From Oscillospiraceae bacterium (GTDB lineage Bacteria; Bacillota; Clostridia; Oscillospirales; Oscillospiraceae), in contig JAFROD010000041.1 of NCBI GenBank assembly GCA_017429835.1, positions 1-63,110 on the forward strand: a stretch of DNA of 63,110 bases. The letters run 5' to 3'. The notes under the pieces are model-generated. The model did no database searches and had not been told where the DNA came from. It saw only the letters and a list, made by a program, of their open reading frames with translations. The stretch's first letter is position 1, and every line of letters starts with the position of its first letter. Of this stretch, positions 23,926-32,349 are shown piece after piece. The position numbers and the translations under genes were made by a program.

Positions 23926-25137
23926 ATGCCAAATCAAACGGGGAGGCGATCTGCGGCCGGATTCGGAAGCATCCGCAGGAAGACATTTGTGCAGAGAGGA
24001 AAAACCTACACCTATTGGGAAGCTCGCTACACCGAGGGGTATGACCCATTGACCGGCAAACAGGTGCAGCGAACCATCAACGGCAAAACCCAGCGAGAGG
24101 TTGCGCAGCGACTTCGGAAGGCAACAGCGGAACTTGCCAAAGGAATGCTCCCTGTCCTCTGCAGTCAAACAGTTGGGCAATGGCTGGAACTCTGGTCGCG
24201 AGACTACCTGATCGGGATCCGCCCGTCCACGGCATATTCCTACCGTGCGACGATCCGCAACCATATCCAGCCCGCATTTTGCAACGTCAGGCTTGAGGAC
24301 CTGACGCCACACATGATCCAGCAGTTCTATAAGCGTCTGTCCGAGGAACGATCCCCGAAAACGGTGCGCAACATCCACGGCGTATTTCATTGCGCCTTAC
24401 AGCAGGCCGTCAAAAACGGTCTGCTGTCAGAGAACCCGGCAGAGGCTTGCGTGCTGCCCAGAAAAAAGAAATCAGAGCCGCATCCGATGGATGAATCTCT
24501 GATTTCGTCGTTTCTTGAGGCGATACGGGGGGAGTGTTTTGAGCAGGTGTTCTTTGTTACGCTGTTTACCGGTCTGCGCAGGGGTGAGGTTTTGGGCCTG
24601 ACCTGGGACGCGATCGACTTCACACGCGGAACGATACGCGTGGACAAGCAGCTCCAGCGGGCACGAGAGCGCAGAGCTGGCTGCACGCTGGTTGAGACAA
24701 AAAGCGGAAAAGCCAGACTTCTGACGCCTGCAAAAGACGTGGTGGATGCGCTTCAGCTTGTAAAGAAGCGCCAGTCGTTGTGGGCGCAGGCATCAGACAA
24801 CGCGTTCTCAAATCCGATGAATCTGGTATTTACCGATTCCACAGGGCGTCATTTGGAGCCGAACACGGTGTATAATCACTTCAAACGGATCGTACAAAGC
24901 ATCGGTGCGCCGGAAGCACGGTTCCATGATCTGCGGCATTCTTACGCCGTGATCTCTTTGCAGATGGGCGACGACGTGAAAACCGTACAGGAAAATCTGG
25001 GTCACGCAAGTGCCGCGTTCACCATGGATGTCTACGGTTCTGTGACAAGCCAAATGAAAAAGGCGAGTGCAAACCGGATGGAACAGTTTATCCAAAGCCT
25101 GCCATATGCACCATATGCAGACAGTATTCATCCCTGA
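23926..25137 (+). CDS. int: Tyrosine recombinase/integrase (Tn916-type)
   Basis: 403 aa. N-terminal arm-binding domain (TYWEARYTEGYDPLTGK), core-binding SAM-like domain (about 75-170), catalytic domain with Arg218 in FTGLRRGE, HDLRH (His334, Arg337), LGHAS and the nucleophile Tyr370 in DVYGSV. All catalytic residues present. Located at the right end of the island beside the 25-bp repeat, so it is the likely enzyme for this island. Starts 34 nt after hipA. Confidence 0.9.
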   Translation: MPNQTGRRSAAGFGSIRRKTFVQRGKTYTYWEARYTEGYDPLTGKQVQRTINGKTQREVAQRLRKATAELAKGMLPVLCSQTVGQWLELWSRDYLIGIRPSTAYSYRATIRNHIQPAFCNVRLEDLTPHMIQQFYKRLSEERSPKTVRNIHGVFHCALQQAVKNGLLSENPAEACVLPRKKKSEPHPMDESLISSFLEAIRGECFEQVFFVTLFTGLRRGEVLGLTWDAIDFTRGTIRVDKQLQRARERRAGCTLVETKSGKARLLTPAKDVVDALQLVKKRQSLWAQASDNAFSNPMNLVFTDSTGRHLEPNTVYNHFKRIVQSIGAPEARFHDLRHSYAVISLQMGDDVKTVQENLGHASAAFTMDVYGSVTSQMKKASANRMEQFIQSLPYAPYADSIHP

Positions 25138-25229
25138 AACCGTTCTCTAAAGGTCAAACACAGAAATTGTCAAAAAATGAAGTCGTCGTTTTTCTGACTT
25201 TTTATGGCGTAAAATGGCCATATTATACA

Positions 25230-25268
25230 AATAACAGTCTGAAAATCGAACTTTTCAGACTGTTATTT
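25230..25268. terminator. Terminator of int and of the reverse tRNA-like end
   Basis: A stem of about 16 bp (core ACAGTCTGAAAA/TTTTCAGACTGT) with T-runs in both directions, ending against the 25-bp repeat. Confidence 0.75.
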
Positions 25269-25293
25269 TGGCAGCGGGTGAAGGATTCGAATT
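25269..25293. repeat. Right 25-bp direct repeat, putative att site
   Basis: Identical to 19823-19847; the flanking bases differ (C versus G after the repeat), so 25 bp is the full extent on that side. Confidence 0.7.
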
Positions 25294-25405
25294 GCGCCGG
25301 TTACTACTTTTGAGTGTTATTTGTTTACTTTTTATACCTTTTTGTCCTACAAATCGCAAGTTTTTGTGTTGTATTTTTCCCTGTCGTATTACCTCATATT
25401 TCCCG

Positions 25406-25430
25406 CTAAAGGGAAAAAATAAGGGAAAAC
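25406..25430 (+). repeat. Arm-like repeats TAAAGGGAAA, right side
   Basis: TAAAGGGAAA followed by TAAGGGAAAA, matching the pair at 19533-19557. Lies outside the island to the right. Confidence 0.45.
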
Positions 25431-25647
25431 TTTTTCAAACTTCACCTACGTTTATAGGTCCCACAGCAGTCATCGTTTGCTAACGCGATTCCTAATTATT
25501 TCTTCAGGCAGCTATTAAAACTGGGGAGGCTTAATCTATACGATCTATTCCAAATTGGTTTCGACCAAGCGGAAGCGTATAGAAAGTCAGTCGGTCATTG
25601 TTTGCGGAGAACGCAATGGGATGATGTAACTGTCGAAGTCTTTATGC

Positions 25648-26277
25648 TTACAAACGGTGAACTGGCCATAATTCTTCGATTTTCTTGTAGTTCTCCATCA
25701 GTATAAAATTGTCTCTGCCAATAGTGTCTTTAAAACTCGTAGGGAACCTCGCCATATCTTCATATGTGTTAAGTACAACAAAACTGACTTTTGAAAGCTC
25801 AAACGGGAATTCGTGAGGTACGCGCCACTCTCGCTCATGGGTATAGTCACATATTTTATTTGACAAGCATTTTTTGACCTCTACTGGAGCATAGGAAGGG
25901 CAAAATGGTGTCAGAAACGGTTTAATGTGTTCGTGCCAATCCGGCTGCTTATTATATTCATCTGCTCGAATATAATAAACTGGTCCGCCGTGCATCGAAA
26001 ACACATAGTCTTTTTGAAATCCTATTCCATACGGTGAATAGTTTTTCGTATGCGCAAGCAGGCTATTCCACGGGCATTCAGTAAAGCATACGGCTGGGCT
26101 TCCGGTCCATGGCATTATCGAAGCGCAAATCTTGGCCGTTCTGAGAATGCTCAGTAGTTTCCCATAAGCATCCATCTTTGTAAAGCCTTCAACACCAATA
26201 CTCGTATCTTTGATACATGGGGCTCGGTCTGATGTAAAATGCACAAGGTATTGCGAAAAATCAGGTCTGTTGCTCAT
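25648..26277 (-). CDS. DUF2971/AbiGi-like protein
   Basis: 209 aa, AT-rich. The pattern LVHFTSD near the N-terminus, CFTECP near residue 70 and YGIGFQKDY near 90, then a C-terminal REWRVPHEF segment, is that of DUF2971 and AbiGi-type abortive-infection proteins. No catalytic role is established for these. An AGGAG site precedes the ATG at 26277. Next to another AT-rich reverse gene in an accessory zone, so a phage-defence function is plausible but inferred; family assignment is from motif memory. Confidence 0.55.
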   Translation of the reverse strand: MSNRPDFSQYLVHFTSDRAPCIKDTSIGVEGFTKMDAYGKLLSILRTAKICASIMPWTGSPAVCFTECPWNSLLAHTKNYSPYGIGFQKDYVFSMHGGPVYYIRADEYNKQPDWHEHIKPFLTPFCPSYAPVEVKKCLSNKICDYTHEREWRVPHEFPFELSKVSFVVLNTYEDMARFPTSFKDTIGRDNFILMENYKKIEELWPVHRL

Positions 26278-26351
26278 TTATAGCTCCTATATACATTTTT
26301 CTGAAACATCGTATTCTTCAGTTTGCTACCTTTTTGGTATTTGAAATATCT

Positions 26352-27836
26352 CTACTTGGAAACCTTTTCATTGATAGAGCAATGCCCCTGCTTTGTTCTT
26401 TTCCGGTGGAAATGCGAATGCTTCGCTCTAGTTGTTGTTAGCTTATTAAAAGGGGCATCCATAAGTCGTTTCACATTCTTTTGTGCCGCCAAATGTACCT
26501 CATCATAGAATTGCTTTTCGCGCATTGCGCTGTTCACAGCACAAGTATTCTCCGAAGAATTGTCAAGATGTGATAGAAGAATCAACATTCTTGGCGCGTT
26601 CTTATCTTGTACTCCACAATTCGTCGCTTTTTCAACATCATACCAATAGCAGGATTTTCGCAAATAACTGTGAACTTCTGAGAGCACCTTTTTATCAACC
26701 TTTGGTATTTTCCCGCTTTCTAGAGCATTCACCACTTCTGGATGATAGCGCATTATTTGTTTATAATACCAAGAACCAATACAGTGAGCCGTTTTCCCGT
26801 TTTTCTTATCCAATTCATATGATTTAGCGTAATGGTTAAAAGCCAATTCCATTTGGTCGTTATGCTCATATGCAACTCCCAAGTTTCGCTCAAAAATGGC
26901 TAGCTGTATTGGGGGGAGCAAATCACTAAATGCCAGTGCAATATTAAGCGCATCAATTGGGGAGAGTTTATCAATCGTAATGGTTCTACTCTCAGTGATT
27001 GTTCGATAATGCAATTGAAGTGCACCAATGCTATTATAAACAAACGAAATACATGCTTGATCCGCCGCTGAATATCTGTTCACATCAATCTTTCTTAGGC
27101 TCGGCACATCTCTGATGCCAAACAATATGTACACTCCATCCCTATATCCTTTTATGCACTTCTTATATAGGTTCAAATCCGTTGCCACGTCTTGTGTTGG
27201 GGGATACTGAAGCATAAAGTGTGTTAAATCTGCCATCCTTAATGATAAGTATCCTTGCAAAAACTGCGCTTGTGTTTTCGTTAGTTTTATATCATTTTTA
27301 TCATTTTGGATAAAGTTTAATAAAGAATTAACTCGAAGGATTCCATCCTTATAATAATCACTTTTTGTAGCTTGTCGATAATGCTCATATGCAAGAAGAT
27401 AAATATCTTCAACATCTATCATTTGTTCGAGTATTCTTTCCGGTAGTGGATCAATACTGCTTAATGCTTCCGCATAAAACCTTGCAGTCCCATCTTTAGA
27501 GGATAGCCTAAATTTTGATATTAATGTTTCTGTATATACCTTACAAATAATAGAGCTTGCCCGTTCAGCTTGTTCTAAAAGCTCTTGCAACTCCTGTCTT
27601 GAATATACATTGTACAGGTTAAGTCCAACCCACACAGTAACAGCAATACCGATTATTGATAGCATTAACCCACTACTCGAATTATATGATTGATTCTGAC
27701 CGTTTCTAACACTAATAACGCCAATAATGAAATTAAAAATGATTTGCAACAAGAGAATCGCTGTGATTATGCACGGAAGTACAATAATGTATTTTTGTGT
27801 TCTTTTTGCCTTGTTCATCTTTTTTCTATTATTCAT
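26352..27836 (-). CDS. Membrane-anchored helical-repeat (TPR-like) protein
   Basis: About 494 aa. I choose the ATG at 27836; the first ATG at 27878 has no ribosome site. Two membrane helices near the N-terminus (about residues 14-42 and 55-75), then an all-helical cytoplasmic part with TPR-like units (ERNLGVAYEHNDQMELAFNH, residues about 320-340) and a basic C-terminus. Encoded 74 nt upstream of the DUF2971-like gene on the same strand. I do not recognise an enzymatic domain. Confidence 0.6.
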   Translation of the reverse strand: MNNRKKMNKAKRTQKYIIVLPCIITAILLLQIIFNFIIGVISVRNGQNQSYNSSSGLMLSIIGIAVTVWVGLNLYNVYSRQELQELLEQAERASSIICKVYTETLISKFRLSSKDGTARFYAEALSSIDPLPERILEQMIDVEDIYLLAYEHYRQATKSDYYKDGILRVNSLLNFIQNDKNDIKLTKTQAQFLQGYLSLRMADLTHFMLQYPPTQDVATDLNLYKKCIKGYRDGVYILFGIRDVPSLRKIDVNRYSAADQACISFVYNSIGALQLHYRTITESRTITIDKLSPIDALNIALAFSDLLPPIQLAIFERNLGVAYEHNDQMELAFNHYAKSYELDKKNGKTAHCIGSWYYKQIMRYHPEVVNALESGKIPKVDKKVLSEVHSYLRKSCYWYDVEKATNCGVQDKNAPRMLILLSHLDNSSENTCAVNSAMREKQFYDEVHLAAQKNVKRLMDAPFNKLTTTRAKHSHFHRKRTKQGHCSINEKVSK

Positions 27837-28390
27837 TTGATAGTTCCCCAAATAGCATTTTGATATTAAGTTGTACATCGAATATCCGTATTTTATGATA
27901 TAACAGTGATCGAGTGTTTTACGTAATGATTATGACATTACACGTTATTTCTGAATACTTTTATGCAATCCTTTCCCAAGAGATCTATTAAGCGTAACCT
28001 TAATAGAATTATACTCCTAATTCCGAATTATTACAACAAATATTATTATAATATGTTGGCGTCGATCAAATAACGTAATAATCTGATCCGTTTCAATAAC
28101 ATTATTTATCGCATATAATGTTATCTCCTGTTACACTCGTTAGTCACAGTTCATTTTGTTGAACAACTGCCCTATCGTGACTTCATGGTAGGGCAGTATC
28201 TTTTGGACTTGCCAACTGAAAATGAGCAAAAAAACAATTCAATGCTTTAGCAATCTCGTTTGCATAAAAAGGATTGCAACGAGCTGCCCTTTTGAAAAAA
28301 GCCTTTGTTTGTCTTAATCATCGACTCATTATGAATCAGCTCCAATACATAGCTGGAAACAGCGAACTATCGTAAAGGAGGACAGAGATA
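27837..28390. other. AT-rich region before the conjugative element
   Basis: No gene seen. It holds an inverted repeat ATAACATTA/TAATGTTAT (28096-28124) and a hairpin ACTGCCCTA/TAGGGCAGT (28166-28197). Composition switches from AT-rich to GC-richer near 28.4 kb, so the left end of the ICE probably lies here. Confidence 0.5.
28166..28197 (+). terminator. Hairpin upstream of the ICE operon
   Basis: 9-bp perfect stem (11 with a G-U pair) with a 10-14 nt loop, then ATCTTTTGG. It could be a weak terminator/attenuator or a boundary element. Confidence 0.45.
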
Positions 28391-28444
28391 GTGAAAGATC
28401 AATCAACAAATTGGAAAGGAGGTTCCAAATGGCAGATCAAGTAG
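28391..28444 (+). CDS. 17-codon leader ORF overlapping parB start
   Basis: GTG start at 28391, 9 nt after a strong AAAGGAGG (28374-28381). The peptide is 17 residues (MKDQSTNWKGG...) and the stop at 28442-28444 lies beyond the parB start at 28429. The parB ribosome site sits inside this ORF, which suggests translational coupling or a regulatory leader. Confidence 0.45.
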   Translation: MKDQSTNWKGGSKWQIK

Positions 28445-29295
28445 TCAGCATCCCGCTGGACAAGCTGCATCCGTTCCCGAATCATCCGTTTGAAATTCGG
28501 GACGACGACGCAATGCGTGAAACGGTGGAAAGCGTGAAGCAGTACGGCGTCATCTGTCCGGCAATCGTCCGCCCATTGGAAAACGGCGACTATGAAATCA
28601 TCGCAGGGCACCGGCGTCATCGCGCCTGCGAGATCGCCGGATTGGACGCGATGCCGGTCATCGTCCGCGAACTTGATGACGATGCCGCCACGATCCTAAT
28701 GGTAGACAGCAACCTGCAGCGGGAATTTATTCTCCCGAGCGAGCGTGCAAAGGCCTACCAAATGAAGATGGAGGCAATCAAACGGCAAGCCGGACGACCT
28801 ACTAAAGAAAATTGGGGCCAAATTGGACCCAATTTTTCAAACGCAAGAAGCAGCGAGATTCTTGCAAGTAATGCAGGCGACAGTGCATCCCAAGTCAAGC
28901 GCTTTATTCGCCTGACCAAGCTCGATCCCAAACTCCTGCAAATGGTAGACGACAGGAAGATGGGATTCACGCCGGCTGTTGAGATTTCGTATCTCAAGCC
29001 GGAAGAGCAGCAAATGCTTTTGGAAACCATTGACAGCGAGCAGGCGACGCCATCCCTCTCACAGGCGCAGCGGATGAAGAAGCTCAGCCAGGAGGGCAAA
29101 CTCACAGACGACGCAATGCTCAAGATTATGATGGAGCAGAAAAAGCCGGACTGCTGGGATGTGACGCTGAAAGGAGCAACGCTCCGCAAGTATTTCCCGC
29201 GATCCTACACACCGCAGCAGATCAGGCAGGCGATTCTCAATATGTTGGAGCGTGCCTATCAAAAACGGCAGCAAGAAAACGCTCAAATCAGATAG
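28429..29295 (+). CDS. ParB/RepB/Spo0J-family protein
   Basis: 288 aa from the ATG at 28429 (AAAGGAGG, 6-nt spacing). ParB N-terminal domain: IPLDKLHPFPNHPF, and the GHRRHRA motif (residues about 63-69) that binds and hydrolyses CTP in ParB proteins. A central HTH region (RSSEILASNAGDSASQVKR) follows. First conserved gene of the ICE; in such elements it probably aids maintenance or regulates the operon. No ParA is next to it. Confidence 0.85.
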   Translation: MADQVVSIPLDKLHPFPNHPFEIRDDDAMRETVESVKQYGVICPAIVRPLENGDYEIIAGHRRHRACEIAGLDAMPVIVRELDDDAATILMVDSNLQREFILPSERAKAYQMKMEAIKRQAGRPTKENWGQIGPNFSNARSSEILASNAGDSASQVKRFIRLTKLDPKLLQMVDDRKMGFTPAVEISYLKPEEQQMLLETIDSEQATPSLSQAQRMKKLSQEGKLTDDAMLKIMMEQKKPDCWDVTLKGATLRKYFPRSYTPQQIRQAILNMLERAYQKRQQENAQIR

Positions 29296-29364
29296 CGGCA
29301 CAGGAAGGACGAGTGCAGAGAAATCTGTGCTCTTTTTTTGTGCCGCAAGAAAGGAAAAAACTGA

Positions 29365-32337
29365 ATGAAAACAATCTTTCAAAGGGCAGCGGCACTTCTG
29401 CTTGTGCTTGTTATTGTGATCTCCGCGCTGCCGGCCGCATCTGCATCCGTCACCGGTACGGTCACGCGGTCAGACAAAGTAGATCCGGAACTCTACTTCT
29501 GGGGTGACACTGTCCGATCCTACAATTTCACATACGCCGACGGTACCAACGCAACCGCCAGTATCGGCGGCTTCTGTCTGCATTACGTGGACGGAGGAAT
29601 TGCCTACTGCATTGAGCCGCAGTTGCAGACCACAACGAATACGCAGTACAGCGGCGAAGTACTAGACAGCAGCGTGTATTGGACTACGAAACTCACCTCT
29701 GCCCAAAGACACGCGATCAGTCTGATCCTGCTCTACGGCGCGCCGAACGGTCTGTACAGCGATAACAAGTACGCGATGTTCGGCTTTGAGGGCGCAACGC
29801 AGCTTCTGATCTGGGAAATCGTGATGGGCCTACGCAATCCGACGGCTCCCTTCACAAGAACCAGCGACAGACTGTACAACACCTTTGCAGGAAACACCAC
29901 GTTCCCGCTGGATACGGCTTATTCCCACATCGTCAATAAGCTCCAAAAGCACGGTATTGTCCCAAGTTTTGCTTCCACGCAGCAGTCGAACGCGCCGGAG
30001 ATCGTGATGCACTACAACAGCACGACCGGTCTTTGCGGCGTCAGCGTGACAGACGCGAACGGTGTGCTTGCAGACGATTTCGACTTCTCTGCCAGCGGCG
30101 TATCGTTCACAAAGACCGGCAATACCCTGACCATTTCCGCCCCGTATTCCGTGATCTGCAGCGGCAACGTCATCGCAAGCGCGGCAGGGCGCTCCCTTGC
30201 AGAGAACAACCTCGGCGCGATGATCTGGACCTGCCCGTCCAAGCAGACGCTGATTAAGACGGTCAACACCTCGTCCGACCCGGTACGCGCCTATTTCAAG
30301 CTCGTCCCGGACGCCGTCCCCGGCACGATGACGATGCAAAAGACGTCTGACAGCGTCGACGTAGCAAACTACTGCTTCAAGATCTACGAATGGACGACAG
30401 ATCGCACTTGGTACGGCAAGTCGGACAGCGACGGCAAAATCTATCAGGCAAACGCCGTCTACGTGCAGATGGGCAACACAAAGAAGTACACCTTTACCGA
30501 TATGATCGACGGCAAATACACCTTCCTTGAGGTGTTGAGCCAGAAGGGCGACGGCGTCGTCTTCCCCGATTCGTGGCGCATCAAGATCACCAATCAGGGA
30601 ACCACCGTGTACGACCACACGTTTACCGGGAGTGCTCTCACCAAAGACGCCAACGGCGACTGCCGACTGGATCAAATTGAACTCACCGGTCTGGCGGGCG
30701 GCGGCGTGATGGAAATGACCATCCACAACAAAACGCTTACCGCCCCATTGGAGATCATCAAGCGATCGGATGACGACAACGTAGCCAGTATTTCGTTTAC
30801 TGTCGAGCGGGACGTCCCCGGGACCGGATATGTACGGCTCGGAACCTATCTGACAAACGCAAACGGCTATATCACGATCCCCAACCTGACGATCGGCACC
30901 AAGCTACGCGTGACAGAAAGCGTCCCGGACGGCTATACCAGCGAACAGGAAACACAGGAAATCGTAATCGCTGCCGGCACAAACACCTTGACGTTCGTCA
31001 ATCACAAGAATCCCGTTGTTTCTTCGCTGACCATCCGAAAAACCTCGGATGACGGCAACATCGCCGGCATTTCGTTTACGGTTGAGCAGGATGTCACCGG
31101 GATCGGCTACGTCCGCCTCGGGACCTACCAAACAAACGCAAGCGGCTATATTACGATCCCCGACCTGATCGTTGGCACCAAACTGCGTGTGACGGAAATC
31201 GTTCCGGACGGCTACACCTGCGAGCAGGAATCGCAGGAGATCGTGATTGCTGACGGCGAAAACACCTTGACCTTTGTCAACACCAAGGACATCGTGCCGC
31301 CGAAGCTGACGATCCGGAAAGTATCGGATAGCGGCACCGTGTCCGGTTTCACTTTTGTCATCCGCAACTGCAGCAATCAGGAAGTCACGCGGGGTATGAC
31401 GAATCGTGACGGCGTTCTCAACATCGGCAGCTCGTACCTGACGATCGGCGAGACTTACACCGTAGTCGAACTGGCAAAGGCGGGTTATGTCTGTCAGAAC
31501 AACAATCAGCAGATCACCATTCAGGAGGGCGAAAACACCCTTACGTTCAACAACAAGCTGATTCGCGGCAGTCTGAAAATCCTCAAGGTGGATTCCCAAA
31601 CGGAGGAGCCGCTGCCAGGAGCCGGATTCAAGGTCTGTGTTGACGGCAAGACTGTCGCGGAAGGATATTCCGGTCCTGACGGAACGGTACAGTTTGACGA
31701 CCTCCCCTACGGTGACAGGTATTACTATCAGGAGTTTGAAGCGCCGGAGGGGTATCTCCTTGATGATACGATGTATCCTTTCACCATTCGCACGGACGGG
31801 CAGATCATAACCATTACGCGCAGAAACGCGCAGGAGCAGCCGGAAATCGGATCGATCCGGGTTTACAAAGTGAATGAAGCCGGGACTGCGCTGGCAGGCG
31901 TCACGTTCCTTCTGGAGTACAGCTTGGACGACGGAGAAACCTGGCAGGCAGTGCAGTTCAGAGGGGAAAACAGCGCGGTAACCGAAGGCGGCTGCACGTC
32001 TGACAATCTGGAAGACGGTATGCTGACAACAGACGACGGAATCGTCTGCTTCGCGGGGCTGTGCAGGAGCGACACGATCAAGTACCGCTTGACAGAAACA
32101 GAGACCGCCGCAGGATATGAGCTGTTGGCTTCTCCGGCTTTTGAAGATTACCTCCCCGCAAACGGAGAGGCGGATATTTCGCTGACCGTCGTGAATGCAT
32201 CGGCATTCACAATGCCCGCAACCGGAGGCACCGGTTTTATCGGGCAGGCGGTCGGCCTCGGACTTGCAGCGACCGCACTTGCGGCGCTGTTCATCACCAC
32301 GCGCAAAAAGAAAAACAAAAACTCTACTGAAAATTGA
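29365..32337 (+). CDS. Thioester adhesin with CnaB/SpaA repeats, MPATG anchor
   Basis: 990 aa. Signal peptide (1-28), then a thioester domain with YCIEP (Cys82) and TQLLIW (Gln146), the Cys-Gln pair that forms a reactive thioester for covalent host or cell binding. From about 310 on come several CnaB/SpaA isopeptide domains, two of them near-identical tandem repeats. The C-terminus is a sortase signal MPATG, hydrophobic helix and KKKNKN tail. This is the likely tip adhesin of the pilus encoded with the next three genes. Confidence 0.88.
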   Translation: MKTIFQRAAALLLVLVIVISALPAASASVTGTVTRSDKVDPELYFWGDTVRSYNFTYADGTNATASIGGFCLHYVDGGIAYCIEPQLQTTTNTQYSGEVLDSSVYWTTKLTSAQRHAISLILLYGAPNGLYSDNKYAMFGFEGATQLLIWEIVMGLRNPTAPFTRTSDRLYNTFAGNTTFPLDTAYSHIVNKLQKHGIVPSFASTQQSNAPEIVMHYNSTTGLCGVSVTDANGVLADDFDFSASGVSFTKTGNTLTISAPYSVICSGNVIASAAGRSLAENNLGAMIWTCPSKQTLIKTVNTSSDPVRAYFKLVPDAVPGTMTMQKTSDSVDVANYCFKIYEWTTDRTWYGKSDSDGKIYQANAVYVQMGNTKKYTFTDMIDGKYTFLEVLSQKGDGVVFPDSWRIKITNQGTTVYDHTFTGSALTKDANGDCRLDQIELTGLAGGGVMEMTIHNKTLTAPLEIIKRSDDDNVASISFTVERDVPGTGYVRLGTYLTNANGYITIPNLTIGTKLRVTESVPDGYTSEQETQEIVIAAGTNTLTFVNHKNPVVSSLTIRKTSDDGNIAGISFTVEQDVTGIGYVRLGTYQTNASGYITIPDLIVGTKLRVTEIVPDGYTCEQESQEIVIADGENTLTFVNTKDIVPPKLTIRKVSDSGTVSGFTFVIRNCSNQEVTRGMTNRDGVLNIGSSYLTIGETYTVVELAKAGYVCQNNNQQITIQEGENTLTFNNKLIRGSLKILKVDSQTEEPLPGAGFKVCVDGKTVAEGYSGPDGTVQFDDLPYGDRYYYQEFEAPEGYLLDDTMYPFTIRTDGQIITITRRNAQEQPEIGSIRVYKVNEAGTALAGVTFLLEYSLDDGETWQAVQFRGENSAVTEGGCTSDNLEDGMLTTDDGIVCFAGLCRSDTIKYRLTETETAAGYELLASPAFEDYLPANGEADISLTVVNASAFTMPATGGTGFIGQAVGLGLAATALAALFITTRKKKNKNSTEN
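30748..31305 (+). repeat. Tandem 279-bp CnaB-domain repeats
   Basis: Two in-frame units of 279 bp (30748-31026 and 31027-31305), each 93 codons, with highly similar protein (YVRLGTYxTNAxGYITIP). A more divergent unit starts at 31306. Unequal recombination between them could change stalk length. Confidence 0.8.
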
Positions 32338-32349
32338 AAGGAAAACTTT

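Larger units (their letters stand above)
19823..25293. mobile_element. 5.4-kb integrative island with int, hipBA, DUF262/HEPN
   Basis: Bounded by identical 25-bp direct repeats, with the tyrosine integrase gene ending 132 bp from the right repeat. Cargo is two toxin/defence-like modules: hipBA (forward) and DUF262-HEPN (reverse, clearly more AT-rich than the chromosome). Arm-like repeats (AGGTCAAA) lie just inside both ends. No conjugation genes, so it would be mobilised in trans or only integrate/excise. Confidence 0.7.
25138..25647. other. Right-end junction, no gene
   Basis: Contains arm-like repeats AAAGGTCAAA/TTGTCAAAAAAT (25149-25178), a bidirectional terminator (25230-25268), the right 25-bp repeat, then a second arm-like pair (25406-25430) probably of the next element. 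An in-frame stretch at 25268-25483 looks spurious. Confidence 0.55.

Noticed and set aside
25268..25483. Forward 71-codon frame starting in the right att repeat
   Set aside because: Begins in the repeat/terminator and has no ribosome site.
30748..31305. CRISPR-like or other DNA repeat array
   Set aside because: The 279-bp periodicity is in frame and codes for CnaB domains; no short spaced repeats exist.
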